In this document: one piece after another, positions 52,197 to 61,899 of the stretch
Position numbering within the stretch: the first letter of the stretch is position 1
Layout: every line of letters begins with the position of its first letter
Source of the DNA: Palleronia pontilimi
Lineage (GTDB): Bacteria > Pseudomonadota > Alphaproteobacteria > Rhodobacterales > Rhodobacteraceae
Assembly: GCF_016412875.1 (NCBI RefSeq)
Contig: NZ_JAEKPD010000007.1
Coordinates: 1-64,000, forward strand
DNA length: 64,000 nucleotides
Direction of reading: 5' to 3'
Position numbers and translations under genes: made by a program
Notes under the pieces: generated by a model
Database searches by the model: none
Told to the model about the DNA's origin: nothing
Seen by the model: the letters and a program-made list of their open reading frames with translations, nothing else

Positions 52197-53432
52197 TCAC
52201 AGGTTCATGCAGTTGGCATAAAAGGTCACCGTCGCGGGCCAGTCCGAGAACACGCCGACGACGCCCACATCCTGCGCCAGCGCATCGAGCACGGTCAGGT
52301 AGTCGCTGTCATTGTCGATCGTGTCCGCCACCGACTGGTAATACCAGCCGCCGCCACCCGACAGCGGACCCGAGCGTTCCAGCGTCCAGGTGATGATGTT
52401 GAGCCCGGCGGCCTTGGCCTCGTCGGCATAGGCCGACGGCACCATCTCGCCCGCCTCGTCCAGCGTCAGCAGCATCCACAGCGGCGGCGCGATGTATTGA
52501 ACGCCCATATCCGCAAGCTCTTGCATGGTCGGCTTGAAGGTCGCGGGATCGTTGGGGTCGATCAGGCCCTCGTCTTCATCCTCGGCCTCGTAGCGGTCGT
52601 CCAGATACACGGCCTGCGCACCGAAGTCGGTGTTGTCGATCCAGTACTTGACGTCGTCCAGGTTGAAGCTTTGTGGCCAGACGTCTTCGGGCGGGACGCC
52701 CGCGGCGGTGTATTCGTCCACCATCATCTGGGCGTAGTCTTCCTGCGACATGCCGTCGAAGGGCATCTCCACCGACGGCGCTTTCAGCTCGGGCGTGAAC
52801 TTCGCGCCGAGTGACCGGAACAGCTCGATCGATTCGGCGTGGGTCATCAACTGCGCGCCATCCGAATAGAGCGTCGTGCGGAACGGCGCGACGCCGCCCA
52901 GATACGCCTCGGCCGTGGTCGCGGAAGCATCCGCCGCATCCATCTTCGGCGTCAGCGTGCGGAACTCGTCCAGCGTGATCTCGGACGTGCGGCACTCGGC
53001 CGTGGCATCGGCATCGCCCGACGCGGGCTGGAACGGCGTCACGCAGGTCGAGGCCAGGTCGGTCGTCAGGATATCCGTGGTGGTGTGCAGATCGTTCTGC
53101 GCGTGGCGGCAGACCAGCTGCTTGTCCTCGGTGAAGGTCACGTCGCATTCAAGGATGCCCGCGCCTTGCCGCGCGGCCGCGACGTTCGATTCGACCGTGT
53201 GCTCGGGGAACATCAGCGGCGCGCCGCGATGCCCGATCGAGAATTCGGTCCGCTCGGGCGTCTGTCCAAGACAGGCGCCCAGCGTGTCCTTCAGCTCGCC
53301 CTCGGGCAGCTTGTCGACCAGGTAGGCCGGGCGCTGGCCATAGCTCATGGCGGGACCGGATGCGTCGGTGTCCTGCGCGTGCCCGGCTGCGGGAATACCG
53401 GCCGCGAGCGCCAACATGATGGAATATCTCAT
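52197..53432 (-). CDS. Exported glycerophosphodiester phosphodiesterase
   Basis: Protein of 411 residues; GGAGGAAATTCAG precedes the ATG. A signal peptide ([17 protein letters not shown]) is followed by the GDPD TIM barrel: [18 protein letters not shown] (catalytic His, metal Glu), [28 protein letters not shown] and WTLERSGPL, ending [18 protein letters not shown]. It releases glycerol-phosphate and an alcohol from glycerophosphodiesters in the periplasm. Facing the PhnD-type importer and HAD phosphatase, it would supply a phosphate ester to them; that link is an inference from position. Confidence 0.9.
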   Translation of the reverse strand: MRYSIMLALAAGIPAAGHAQDTDASGPAMSYGQRPAYLVDKLPEGELKDTLGACLGQTPERTEFSIGHRGAPLMFPEHTVESNVAAARQGAGILECDVTFTEDKQLVCRHAQNDLHTTTDILTTDLASTCVTPFQPASGDADATAECRTSEITLDEFRTLTPKMDAADASATTAEAYLGGVAPFRTTLYSDGAQLMTHAESIELFRSLGAKFTPELKAPSVEMPFDGMSQEDYAQMMVDEYTAAGVPPEDVWPQSFNLDDVKYWIDNTDFGAQAVYLDDRYEAEDEDEGLIDPNDPATFKPTMQELADMGVQYIAPPLWMLLTLDEAGEMVPSAYADEAKAAGLNIITWTLERSGPLSGGGGWYYQSVADTIDNDSDYLTVLDALAQDVGVVGVFSDWPATVTFYANCMNL

Positions 53433-53767
53433 CTGAATTTCCTCCCTTTTTCATTTGGTCGATCCAGAATTCGAACGGCCCGGACGACGGCCGGAGTGTT
53501 CCACGCGCAGGGGTCCAAGGCAACGGTCCGCGGGTCCGGTCTCATCACGTCGGCAGGTCCCGCGCGCCGTCGCAAAACCCGGGCCGCCGCGGCCATGTCC
53601 GCCCCGCCGCCCGCGATCCGGTCCTTCGCCGCGTCGGCGCTTCCGCGTCGTAAGGTCGCTCTGGGTGTTCGGGGGGCAGGGTGGTCCTAAATCGGCAAAT
53701 GTAGGGCGTTGACGCGACAAGCGGGACGCGCGCCCGGCTGGGTTTGGGGAACCTTTAGGAGCGAGCC
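53433..53767. other. 335-bp intergenic region
   Basis: It separates the divergent glycerophosphodiesterase and DoxX-like genes. Only short G+C-rich open frames without similarity are present. It must contain both promoters; no operator was recognised. Confidence 0.4.
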
Positions 53768-54832
53768 ATGAACACAAGGCTGATCTTCATCGTGACCGGG
53801 ATTGCGTCCCTGTCCGGAACGGCGGCCTTCGCGCATGTCAGGTGGTTCGTGGACAGCAGCGCCGATGTGCCGTCGAATTACGGGCTTGCGTCCCCGGCTT
53901 TCCTGTTCTGGGGGCTCGTCGCGGCCGGGCTTGTGCTTGCCTCGGTCTGGCTTGACGACAAGCTGCCGGTCCCGCGCATCCCGGGCACCAAGTGGCGGCA
54001 CGATTTCATGGAAATCCTGCGGGTCTTCACGGGGATGAGCTTCCTTCTGACGGCCTACGAGGGCGCGCTGCTCGCCCCGCACCAGGTCGCGGACGGGCCG
54101 CTGGGCATGGCGCTGCTGATCCTGCAGGCCGCCATCGGCATCATGCTGATCGCCAACCGCTGGGTGAAATACGCGGCCCTGTCGATGTTGCTGCTTCAGG
54201 TCGGCGTGGCATACGTTTTCGGCATCCTCGCGGCGCTGGAATACGCGATCATCGTGGGCATCGCCTTCTTCCTACTGTTCAACGCGATCGAGGACGAGGA
54301 TCTCAGCAACACCATGAAACCCTATTCGGTGGATATTATGCGCATCTGGACCGGGATCTCGCTGGTCGCGCTCGCGGTGGGCGAAAAGCTGGCCCCATCC
54401 GCGCTGGGGCAGGTTTTCGTGGCGCAGTACCAGTGGAACTTCATGAACAGTTTCGGGATCCCCTTGTTCGACGACCGCCTTTTCGTGCTGGCCGCGGGGA
54501 TGGTCGAGGCGGCGATCGGGATCGTGCTCATCCTTGGCACCACGACGCGGCTGGCGGTCTTCGCTTTGTCGGTGATGATGGCGCTGTCGAACATCGTGTT
54601 CATCCTTCAGGGCAACAACGAGGCCGCGATGGTCGAATTCATCGGCCACATGCCGATCATCGGGTCCGCCCTCGTGCTGCTTCTGCTCGGCTACGGCCGC
54701 CGCTTGAAGATCACGGATCACCTTCCGGTGGGCCTTGTGGCAACCGGCGACGACGCGGCTGGCCTGCGTGACCAGGGCCGCACGACGCGATCTTATCCAC
54801 AAACCCATACCCCGCAAGGCGAGACACCGTGA
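53768..54832 (+). CDS. Multi-pass membrane protein (DoxX-like)
   Basis: Protein of 354 residues; aggagcgagcc precedes the ATG. It starts with a hydrophobic export segment ending AAFAHVRWFVDSS and has about eight further helices, including VFTGMSFLLTAYEGALLAPH and the repeated-looking MRIWTGISLVALAVGEKLAPSALG...FGIPLFDDRLFVLAAGMVEAAIGIVLILG, reminiscent of two DoxX halves. A role in a membrane redox or quinone-linked process is possible for DoxX-like proteins. Its stop overlaps a small ORF. Confidence 0.7.
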   Translation: MNTRLIFIVTGIASLSGTAAFAHVRWFVDSSADVPSNYGLASPAFLFWGLVAAGLVLASVWLDDKLPVPRIPGTKWRHDFMEILRVFTGMSFLLTAYEGALLAPHQVADGPLGMALLILQAAIGIMLIANRWVKYAALSMLLLQVGVAYVFGILAALEYAIIVGIAFFLLFNAIEDEDLSNTMKPYSVDIMRIWTGISLVALAVGEKLAPSALGQVFVAQYQWNFMNSFGIPLFDDRLFVLAAGMVEAAIGIVLILGTTTRLAVFALSVMMALSNIVFILQGNNEAAMVEFIGHMPIIGSALVLLLLGYGRRLKITDHLPVGLVATGDDAAGLRDQGRTTRSYPQTHTPQGETP

Positions 54833-54969
54833 CGAATAACACCTTCGAATATCCCAGCGACACAAGGTCGACCCCGACCCGCGACGGACGGCGCGGTGAT
54901 CCGGCCGGACACGTCCGTGCCGGCGCGTCGGCCGTCCCGGATCGCGCCCGTGACCGGAGCACGTCCTGA
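54829..54969 (+). CDS. Translationally coupled 46-residue ORF
   Basis: The GTG at 54829 overlaps the DoxX-like stop (GTGA) and the TGA at 54967-54969 overlaps the next ATG (TGATG). The product VTNNTFEYPSDTRSTPTRDGRRGD... is polar, with no signal or transmembrane segment and no known family. The two exact overlaps argue for real translation, either of a small protein or as a coupling device for the downstream gene. Confidence 0.45.
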   Translation: MTNNTFEYPSDTRSTPTRDGRRGDPAGHVRAGASAVPDRARDRSTS

Positions 54970-55610
54970 TGGCGGGTCCCATCGTCATCATGGGCGCCAC
55001 CTCTGGCATCGGTGCGGCTGCCATGAAGGAAGCCGTGACGCGGGGCCTGTCCGTGCGCGCCTTCGCCCGCAGTGCCGACAAGCTGGACGCGACGGATCTT
55101 GTCGAGCCCTTCGCCGGGGATGCGCGCGATCCCGATGACGTGGCGGCGGTCCTGTCGGGCGCCAGGGCCGTGATCTACGCGCTCGGGATCAACGAACGCC
55201 TGGCCATGCTGTGGGAAAAGGAAACGCTGTTCTCGGACAGCACGCGGGTGCTGCTGGAGGCGATGAAGACCAGCGGCACACGCCGCCTTGTCGCCGTCAC
55301 CGGGTTCGGCGCAGGCCGGTCGCGCAGCGCCATGAGCAAGCTGGAAAGCCTGGGCCACAAGGCCATCCTGGGCAGGCCCTATGCCGACAAGGACCGGCAG
55401 GAAGAGCTGATCGTGCAAAGCGATCTGGACTGGACCATCGTGCGCCCGGTCATCCTGACCAACGGAGCGAAATCGGGGCGGATGAAGGTACTGCGCGACC
55501 CGTCGGACTGGCGCAACGGGCTGGTGTCGCGCGCCGACGTGGCGTCCTACCTGATCGACGCGGTCGAGGATGATCTCGACATTCGCGCGGACGTGGTCCT
55601 GTCCCGCTAG
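54969..55610 (+). CDS. NAD(P)-binding atypical SDR-like protein
   Basis: Protein of 213 residues beginning IVIMGATSGIGAAAMKEAV (Rossmann G-x2-G-x2-G), with VTGFGAGRS at the active-site strand and TIVRPVILTNGAKSGRMKVL. This fits the NAD(P)H-binding (NmrA/atypical SDR) family, which serve as reductases or redox sensors. It is the third gene of a coupled set after the DoxX-like protein. Confidence 0.82.
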   Translation: MAGPIVIMGATSGIGAAAMKEAVTRGLSVRAFARSADKLDATDLVEPFAGDARDPDDVAAVLSGARAVIYALGINERLAMLWEKETLFSDSTRVLLEAMKTSGTRRLVAVTGFGAGRSRSAMSKLESLGHKAILGRPYADKDRQEELIVQSDLDWTIVRPVILTNGAKSGRMKVLRDPSDWRNGLVSRADVASYLIDAVEDDLDIRADVVLSR

Positions 55611-55653
55611 CGATCCTTCGGCGTCGCGTGTCCGCCAAGACCGGCCGCCGGGC

Positions 55654-56073
55654 TCACCATCCGGTGCCGTCCAGGGCCGATGCCGGGCGCGGGCGCATCT
55701 TGTCCAGCGCGTCCGCGTCGACCGCGATCCGCACGCCCAGCCTGCCGGTCTTGCCAAGCACCGGCGTCTTGCAGAGCATGAGTTCCACGGCTTCGATTTG
55801 CGCGTAGCTGGCACAAGCCTCGACGATGCGGGTGATCAGCCGTTCCTGGGTCTCGTAATGGCCGTCGCGTGCCAGGCCGTCGATGTCCTTGATCAACGGG
55901 TCATAGTCGAAGACACGGTCCATCCCGTCGGTGCCGATCAGCACCAGCGCCGGATCGATGGTCAGGACCAGGTCCAGGATATGCGCCGTCGGGACCACGT
56001 CGTGCACGCCGTAGGTCCCGATCCGGGTCGTGATCTGCAGATCCTTCAGTTCGATCGCGCTGCGCAGGGGCAT
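55654..56073 (-). CDS. Dihydroneopterin aldolase family protein
   Basis: Protein of 139 residues from the ATG at 56073. It is FolB-like: LKDLQITTRIGTYGVHD, FDYDPLIKDIDGLARDGHYETQERLITRIVEAC and a lysine strand VELMLCKTPVL. Part of the active-site Glu segment after GVH differs from classic FolB (VHDVVPTAHIL), so it may be a paralogue rather than the folate enzyme. It follows the HWE kinase gene by about 50 bases on the same strand. Confidence 0.72.
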   Translation of the reverse strand: MPLRSAIELKDLQITTRIGTYGVHDVVPTAHILDLVLTIDPALVLIGTDGMDRVFDYDPLIKDIDGLARDGHYETQERLITRIVEACASYAQIEAVELMLCKTPVLGKTGRLGVRIAVDADALDKMRPRPASALDGTGW

Positions 56074-56126
56074 GTCCTTGGATTGTCCTTTCACGGTCCG
56101 CCCGGACCAAGCGACGGGGCGCGCCT

Positions 56127-57692
56127 TCAGTTCCGCAGGTTCTGCATCGGGATCCTGAGCGTCGCGGAAAGCCCCGCGGGGGTCCAATCCCGGTGCCACG
56201 CCCCATCCATCTGGGACGTGACCGTCACGTCGATCAGGGTCGAGCCGAAGCCTTCGATCGGGGGCGTGGTGTCGCGTTCGTCCGGGCAAGTCTCGATCCA
56301 TTTCAGCACCAGCGTTTCGGACGGCGCCGCGGGCGCGTCGATGTCCCAGCTGACCGAGAGCAATCCGCACTCGGTCGCAAGGGCGCCGTACTTGACCGCG
56401 TTCGTCGCCAGCTCGTGCAGAACCAGCGCCAGGCTCGACGCGGCCCTGGGGCTCAGATCGGTCAGCGGCCCGGTGATCTTCAGCGTCGCGTCGTGTCCCT
56501 GGTGGGGCGACAGGATCGCGCCGACCAGCGCGTCCAGCGTCGTCGCTTCCGCCGCATCCGGCGTGCCGACGATCGCGGGCCGGATCAGTTCGTGGGCGGT
56601 CGCCAGCGCGTGGACCCGTCCCCGAAGCACGGCCGCCATCGCCTGGGGCGTCTCGCTGCTTTTGGCCGTGAGCGCGATCATGCCGGCCGTGATGGCGAAC
56701 AGGTTCTTGACCCGGTGGTTCAACTCCTGCGCCAGCAGGGCGTTCTGAAGCTCGACCTTGCGGCGGGCGGTCACGTCCCGCGCCATGCCGACCACCCGCA
56801 CGGGCTGGTCCGCCTCGAACGACACGGCCCCGTCGATATGCAGCCAGCGGATGTCGCCGCTGTCCGGGTGCACGATCCTGAGCTCGATCTGCTGCTGTCC
56901 GTCACCGGCAGGGTCGAGCGCGGCCTTGCGCGCGGCCTCGTCGGCGGCGCGGTCGTCGGGGTGAACCCGTGTCCCCGCGACGGAAAACGGGTGGTCTTCA
57001 TCGCGCTCGATCCACCACAGATCGTACATCGCCGCATCCCAATTGGCCGTGCCGGTGCGCGGATCGAAGTCGAACGTGCCAAGACGCCCCGCGCGCAGGG
57101 CAAGCCTCAGCCGCTCCTCGGCCTGCTGGATCGCCCGTTCCGCTTCCTTCCGCCGTTTCAGCTCGGCCCGCAAGGCGATCTCGCTTTCGACGCCGACGGC
57201 GATCGTTTCCAGCACCTGCCTTTCGTGATCGGTCCAGTCGCGCGGCTTGGTGTCGATCGCGCAGAACGATCCAAGGACATGGCCCCTGTCGCCGTGGACC
57301 GGCACCCCGAGATAGGCGATCACGTTCAGGTCCGGGATCGCGCCGCTGGTCTTCAGCAGCGGATCCAGGCGGGCATCGCGCACCACGAGCGGGGCATCCA
57401 GGCCCACCACGAACTTGCAGAACGAATGGCTGAGCGGCGTTTCCCGCGCGGCGGCATAGGGCTCTGGCAGGCCGGTCTGCGCCTTGAAGAACTGGCGATG
57501 CCCGTCCACCAGCGACAGCAGGCCCACCGGCGTTCCGAGCACGTGGGTGGCCAGCTCGACAGCCCGATCGAAGACGGCTTCGGGCGGGGAATCCAGCAAT
57601 TGGCTGGCGGCAAGCGCCCGCAGCCGATCCTCCGAGGTGACGGCTTGCGCGTCCAGGTCGGACAGGTGCGAAAGGTCGGTGCGGCTGCTCAT
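56127..57692 (-). CDS. GAF-PAS HWE-family sensor histidine kinase
   Basis: Protein of 521 residues from the ATG at 57692; a TTG 18 bases upstream is also open. Domains: GAF (residues ~25-175, FGTPVGLLSLVDGHRQFFKAQTG-type core), PAS (~190-305, RLGTFDFDPRTGTANWD) and HWE kinase (~320-521), with H326 in ELNHRVKNLFAI, the N-box LHELATNAVKYGAL and the W-x-E of LKWIET. No response regulator is nearby, so the partner is encoded elsewhere. HWE kinases often feed general-stress or light signalling in alphaproteobacteria. Confidence 0.88.
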   Translation of the reverse strand: MSSRTDLSHLSDLDAQAVTSEDRLRALAASQLLDSPPEAVFDRAVELATHVLGTPVGLLSLVDGHRQFFKAQTGLPEPYAAARETPLSHSFCKFVVGLDAPLVVRDARLDPLLKTSGAIPDLNVIAYLGVPVHGDRGHVLGSFCAIDTKPRDWTDHERQVLETIAVGVESEIALRAELKRRKEAERAIQQAEERLRLALRAGRLGTFDFDPRTGTANWDAAMYDLWWIERDEDHPFSVAGTRVHPDDRAADEAARKAALDPAGDGQQQIELRIVHPDSGDIRWLHIDGAVSFEADQPVRVVGMARDVTARRKVELQNALLAQELNHRVKNLFAITAGMIALTAKSSETPQAMAAVLRGRVHALATAHELIRPAIVGTPDAAEATTLDALVGAILSPHQGHDATLKITGPLTDLSPRAASSLALVLHELATNAVKYGALATECGLLSVSWDIDAPAAPSETLVLKWIETCPDERDTTPPIEGFGSTLIDVTVTSQMDGAWHRDWTPAGLSATLRIPMQNLRN

Positions 57693-57993
57693 GGGGGGAT
57701 ACTGCGTCAATCGGACAGGGCGTGCAAATTACGAATACGATTAGGTCTTTTTCGGAAATGCCCGGCTTTCCCCGGGGCCGCTTCAGTCGTAGAAACGTCC
57801 GACCGGGGTGGGATCTGGACACGGGCTCGGATAGCCTTAATCGGATGGAACGTCAGCGCATGACCGTCGGACACAATTCAACCGGACGCAAGACGGGATC
57901 AGCCCCGCGCGCCCGCGTCCGTGCGCCTTTGCACATGGCCGCAGGGGGCACGGGGCCGGAACCGATCGGTGGCGCACCAAGGGGAGCGATCGA
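57693..57993. other. 301-bp intergenic region
   Basis: Between the divergent kinase and IolB genes. Only short open frames without similarity are seen, and no clear hairpin or operator. It must hold two promoters. Confidence 0.4.
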
Positions 57994-58803
57994 ATGAAAT
58001 TGCTGGTCAAGCCGTCCGGAACCCGCGGAAAGGTCCACCGGATCACGCCCGAAAGCGCCGAATGGGGCTATGTGGGCTTCACCCTTTACAGCCTGGCGCC
58101 CGGCGACACCGCGGCCGAAGCCACCGGCAACCGCGAGGCGATCCTGGTTCTGGTCGAGGGCCGCGCCGAAATCGTCGCGGGCGGCACCGCGCTGGGCGAG
58201 ATGGGCCAGCGCATGACCCCGTTCGAGCGCACGCCACCCCACTGCCTCTACGTGCCCGGCGACAGCGATTGGAGCGCCACCGCGACCACAGATTGCACGC
58301 TGGCCGTCTGCACCGCGCCGTGGGACGCCGACAGTGGCCACGCCATGCGCCGCCTCGGGCCCGAGGGGATCGAGCTGACGCCGCGCGGCAAGGGGCAGAA
58401 CCAGCGCTTCATCCACAGCATCGCCATGGAAGACCGCGACGTGGCGTCGTCGCTGCTGGTCTGCGAAGCATTCACGCCGCCGGGCAACTGGTCGTCCTAT
58501 CCCAGCCACCGTCACGACGAGAACGATTTTCCCCGCATGACCTACCTGGAAGAAACCTATTACCACCGTCTCGACCCCGCCCAGGGCTTCGGGATGCAGC
58601 GCGTCTATACCGAGGACGGCGCGCTGGACGAGATGATGGCCGTCAAGGACGGCGACGTGGTGCTCGTGCCGCGCGGCCACCATCCCTGCGCCGCGCCCTA
58701 TGGCTACGAGATGTATTACCTGAACGTCATGGCGGGCCCGCTGCGCAAATGGCGGTTCCAACCCGATCCCGACCACGCCTGGATCATGGAACGCGACGGC
58801 TGA
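57994..58803 (+). CDS. iolB: 5-deoxy-glucuronate isomerase
   Basis: Protein of 269 residues; aggggagcgatcga precedes the ATG. Two cupin-like domains of IolB are seen: EWGYVGFTLYSLAPGDTAAE and the metal-binding SSYPSHRHDENDFPRMTYLEETYYHRL, then YLNVMAGPLRKWRF. It converts 5-deoxy-glucuronate to 5-dehydro-2-deoxy-gluconate in inositol catabolism. No other iol gene is in the window, so it is an orphan here. The CoA-transferase follows after 73 bases. Confidence 0.9.
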   Translation: MKLLVKPSGTRGKVHRITPESAEWGYVGFTLYSLAPGDTAAEATGNREAILVLVEGRAEIVAGGTALGEMGQRMTPFERTPPHCLYVPGDSDWSATATTDCTLAVCTAPWDADSGHAMRRLGPEGIELTPRGKGQNQRFIHSIAMEDRDVASSLLVCEAFTPPGNWSSYPSHRHDENDFPRMTYLEETYYHRLDPAQGFGMQRVYTEDGALDEMMAVKDGDVVLVPRGHHPCAAPYGYEMYYLNVMAGPLRKWRFQPDPDHAWIMERDG

Positions 58804-58876
58804 TCCAGCGGACCGGCGGGCTGGGACCATCCGCGATCCGCCCTAGATGCAGGCTTCAGGGTGACAGGAGACGGAC

Positions 58877-60055
58877 ATGGCAGGCGCGCTTGACGGGATA
58901 AAGGTTCTGGATCTCACCCGGGTGCTGGCGGGTCCGACCTGCACGCAGCTTCTGGGCGACATGGGCGCCGAGGTCTGGAAGATCGAGAACCCCAAGACCG
59001 GCGGCGACGACACCCGCCATTGGGGGCCGGTCAGCGTCAAGGACGAACACGGCGCCGAGACGGACCTGTCGGGCTATTTCCTGTCCGCCAACCGCAACAA
59101 GTACTCGGTCCTCGTCGATCTTTCGACCGGTGACGGCCAGGCCGCGATCCGCGCCATGGCGGCCGAGGCGGACGTCCTGGTGGAAAATTTCAAACCCGGC
59201 GGCATGGCGAAATTCGGTCTGGACGCGCCCGCCTTGCTGAAGCTCAACCCGGGGCTGATCTATTGCTCTATCTCGGGCTACGGGCAGACCGGGCCCAACG
59301 CGGACCGGCCCGGCTACGACCTGATGGCGCAGGCCTATGGCGGGATCATGTCGCTGACCGGCGAGCCCGACCGCCAGCCCGTGAAGGTGGGCGTGGCCGT
59401 GGCCGACGTGATCTGCGGGCTCTACGCGTCGAACGGCATCCTCGCCGCGCTGCGCCACCGCGACCGCACGGGGCAGGGGCAGCATATCGACATCGGGCTT
59501 GTGGACTCGCAGCTCGCCTGGCTCATCAACGTGGGCACCACCTACCTGGAAACCGAAACCGAGCCCGAGCGCCACGGCAACGCCCATCCCGCCATCGTGC
59601 CCTACCAGCTGTTCGACGCCGCCGACGGGCACGTGGTGGTCGCGGTGGGCAACGACGCGCAATTCGTGCGGTTCTGCGACTTCCTGGGCCTGGCCGACCT
59701 GGCACAAGACGACCGCTTCGCCACCAACCGCGCCCGCACCCGCAACCGCGACGCGCTGATGGACGTGCTGATCCCCGCCCTCGCGAAACGCCCGGTGGCC
59801 GAGATCGTCGCCGGTCTCGAAGCGCGCTCGGTCACCGCGTCGGCGGTGCAGACGGTGGGCCAGGCGCTGAACAGCGAGCAGGCGAAGGCCCGCGACATGG
59901 TGATCGAGATGGCCAAACCCGGCACGGCGAAAGGCGCCGTGCGCCTGCTGGGCAACCCCCTGAAATTCAGCGCCACACCCGTCCGCTACGACCGCGCCCC
60001 GCCGCATCTGGGCGAGGACACCGAAGAAATCCTGTCGCGCTTCCGCGACACCTGA
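58877..60055 (+). CDS. CaiB/BaiF-type CoA-transferase
   Basis: Protein of 392 residues; AGGAGACGGAC precedes the ATG. Class III CoA-transferase features: GIKVLDLTRVLAGPTCTQLLGDMGAEVWKIENP, ENFKPGGMAKFGLD, YCSISGYGQTGPNADRPGYDLMAQAYGGIMSLTG (with the catalytic Asp of PGYD) and QHIDIGLVDSQLAW. It exchanges CoA between an acyl-CoA and a free acid. The acid is not identified. Confidence 0.9.
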   Translation: MAGALDGIKVLDLTRVLAGPTCTQLLGDMGAEVWKIENPKTGGDDTRHWGPVSVKDEHGAETDLSGYFLSANRNKYSVLVDLSTGDGQAAIRAMAAEADVLVENFKPGGMAKFGLDAPALLKLNPGLIYCSISGYGQTGPNADRPGYDLMAQAYGGIMSLTGEPDRQPVKVGVAVADVICGLYASNGILAALRHRDRTGQGQHIDIGLVDSQLAWLINVGTTYLETETEPERHGNAHPAIVPYQLFDAADGHVVVAVGNDAQFVRFCDFLGLADLAQDDRFATNRARTRNRDALMDVLIPALAKRPVAEIVAGLEARSVTASAVQTVGQALNSEQAKARDMVIEMAKPGTAKGAVRLLGNPLKFSATPVRYDRAPPHLGEDTEEILSRFRDT

Positions 60056-60194
60056 AGACCGTGATCCGGGCGATTGCGGAACTTTCCCCGAAGCTCTGCG
60101 CAATGCCCATGGTGGAGATTGCGCCGGGTGTCATCGCTGGCCGTATCGGATATGTAGGTAGAATAGCGATGGTCCAAATCAGCAGGGGATGGAC

Positions 60195-60683
60195 ATGGCG
60201 CTTGGACTGAGTGGCCGCTGCCTTTGCGGCACGATCAGCTACGATACCGGCAGCCAACCGCTTTGGGTAACGGTCTGCTATTGCGCGTTCTGTCAACGTG
60301 CAACTGGTTCGGACCGAATGATTGAACCCATATTCGAACGCGCGGACTTTGCGTTTACCCAAGGCAGTCCGTCTGTGTTCAAACTCACGTCCAAAGGCAG
60401 TGGGAAGGAAGTTCAAGTTCACTTCTGTCCGGCATGCGGGACCAAACTCGCCCTGACGTTCGAGCGCTGGCCCGACAGACTGGGCCTCTATATCGGCACA
60501 CTCGATGATCCGGCGGCTATCGAGATCACGCCTGAGAACAGCAAACACATCTTTGTTTCAGAAGCGCGCCCAGGAACGATCCTTCCGGCCGACGCCAAGA
60601 CGTTTGCCCGCCATGCCGCCCAGATCGACGGTACTCCAATCGAACCAAGCGTTCATGCAGCACCATATCTGGTCGAGCGATAG
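60195..60683 (+). CDS. GFA-family (glutathione-dependent formaldehyde-activating-like) protein
   Basis: Protein of 162 residues if the ATG at 60195 is used, with aggggat upstream; an ATG six bases earlier is also open. Zinc ligands are CLCGTISYD, CYCAFCQRATGS and HFCPACGTKL, the CENP-V/GFA fold. Despite the name, most family members have unknown substrates. Its base composition is visibly less G+C-rich than its neighbours, hinting at recent acquisition. Confidence 0.85.
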   Translation: MALGLSGRCLCGTISYDTGSQPLWVTVCYCAFCQRATGSDRMIEPIFERADFAFTQGSPSVFKLTSKGSGKEVQVHFCPACGTKLALTFERWPDRLGLYIGTLDDPAAIEITPENSKHIFVSEARPGTILPADAKTFARHAAQIDGTPIEPSVHAAPYLVER

Positions 60684-60783
60684 TTTGACTTGGGGCTAAA
60701 CCCAACTGCCCGCTTCACCCCGCAAAAAACGGCATGCGGCGCACCTGTCCCGGCTGTCCGCCAACCTTCCACCGCGCGCCGTC

Positions 60784-61803
60784 TTACTCGGCGGTGTAGA
60801 GCCCCTCGTAGATCGGGCCCAGCGTTTCGGGGTCGAACAGCGAGCTGACCGACGTGCCGTGCCAGATGTTCAGGATCGCCTGCGCGAACATGGGCGCGGT
60901 GGGCACGATGCGGATGTTTGGGCAGGCTTTGACGGCCTCGGTCGGCTCGATGCTATCGGAAATCACCAGCGATTTCATGACCGAATTGGTCACCCGCTCG
61001 ACCGCCGGGCCGGACAGCACGCCGTGGGTGATATAGGCATGCGCTTCCTTCGCGCCCGCCGCGATCAGCGTCTCGGCCGCCTTGCACAGGGTGCCCGCGG
61101 TGTCCACGATATCGTCGACCACGATGCAGGTCTTGCCGGTCACGTCACCGATCACCGTCATCTCGGCCACTTCGCCGTGCCGTTCGCGCCGCTTGTCGAC
61201 GATGGCCAGCGGGGCGCCGATCCGCTTGGCCAGTTCGCGCGCGCGCGCCACGCCGCCCACGTCGGGCGAGATGACCATCACGTCGTCCATCTGGTCCTTG
61301 AACGCGTGGGCGATATCCAGCGCGAAGACCGGGCTGGCGTAAAGGTTGTCCACCGGGATGTCGAAGAAGCCCTGGATCTGGGCCGCGTGCAGGTCCATGG
61401 TCAGCACCCGCTCGATGCCCGCCTCGACGATCATGTTGGCCACCAGCTTGGCGGTGATGGGCGTGCGGGCCTTGGTGCGCCGGTCCTGGCGCGCGTAGCC
61501 GAAATAGGGGATCACGGCGGTGATCCGCGCCGCCGACGACCGGCGCAGCGCGTCCGACATGATGAGCAATTCCATCAGGTTGTCGTTCGCGGGGTTGGAC
61601 GTGGGCTGGATGATGAACATGTCCTCGCCGCGCACGTTCTCGTAGACCTCGACGAAGATCTCGGCGTCGTTGAACCGCTCGACCCGCGTATCCACCAGCC
61701 CGATATTCAGGCCCCGGTGCATGGACATCCGCCGGGAAATCGCCTTCGCCAGGGTTCGGTTCGCATTGCCGGAAATCAGTTTCGGCTCGGTGGTCGTCGG
61801 CAT
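60784..61803 (-). CDS. prs: Ribose-phosphate pyrophosphokinase
   Basis: Protein of 339 residues from the ATG at 61803 (AAGGAACCGCTGCCC precedes); the in-frame GTG at 61845 is rejected. Prs motifs are complete: [62 protein letters not shown], a metal-binding [11 protein letters not shown], and the PRPP loop [14 protein letters not shown]. It makes PRPP for nucleotide and amino-acid synthesis. Housekeeping gene, transcribed alone. Confidence 0.95.
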   Translation of the reverse strand: MPTTTEPKLISGNANRTLAKAISRRMSMHRGLNIGLVDTRVERFNDAEIFVEVYENVRGEDMFIIQPTSNPANDNLMELLIMSDALRRSSAARITAVIPYFGYARQDRRTKARTPITAKLVANMIVEAGIERVLTMDLHAAQIQGFFDIPVDNLYASPVFALDIAHAFKDQMDDVMVISPDVGGVARARELAKRIGAPLAIVDKRRERHGEVAEMTVIGDVTGKTCIVVDDIVDTAGTLCKAAETLIAAGAKEAHAYITHGVLSGPAVERVTNSVMKSLVISDSIEPTEAVKACPNIRIVPTAPMFAQAILNIWHGTSVSSLFDPETLGPIYEGLYTAE

Positions 61804-61899
61804 GGGCAGCGGTTCCTTGGGCGGCGCGATTCGCGGAATTGACACCGCCTATCACGGGCCTAGGCTCTCGCAAACCTGACCGGACAGAGAGGTGCCGCA

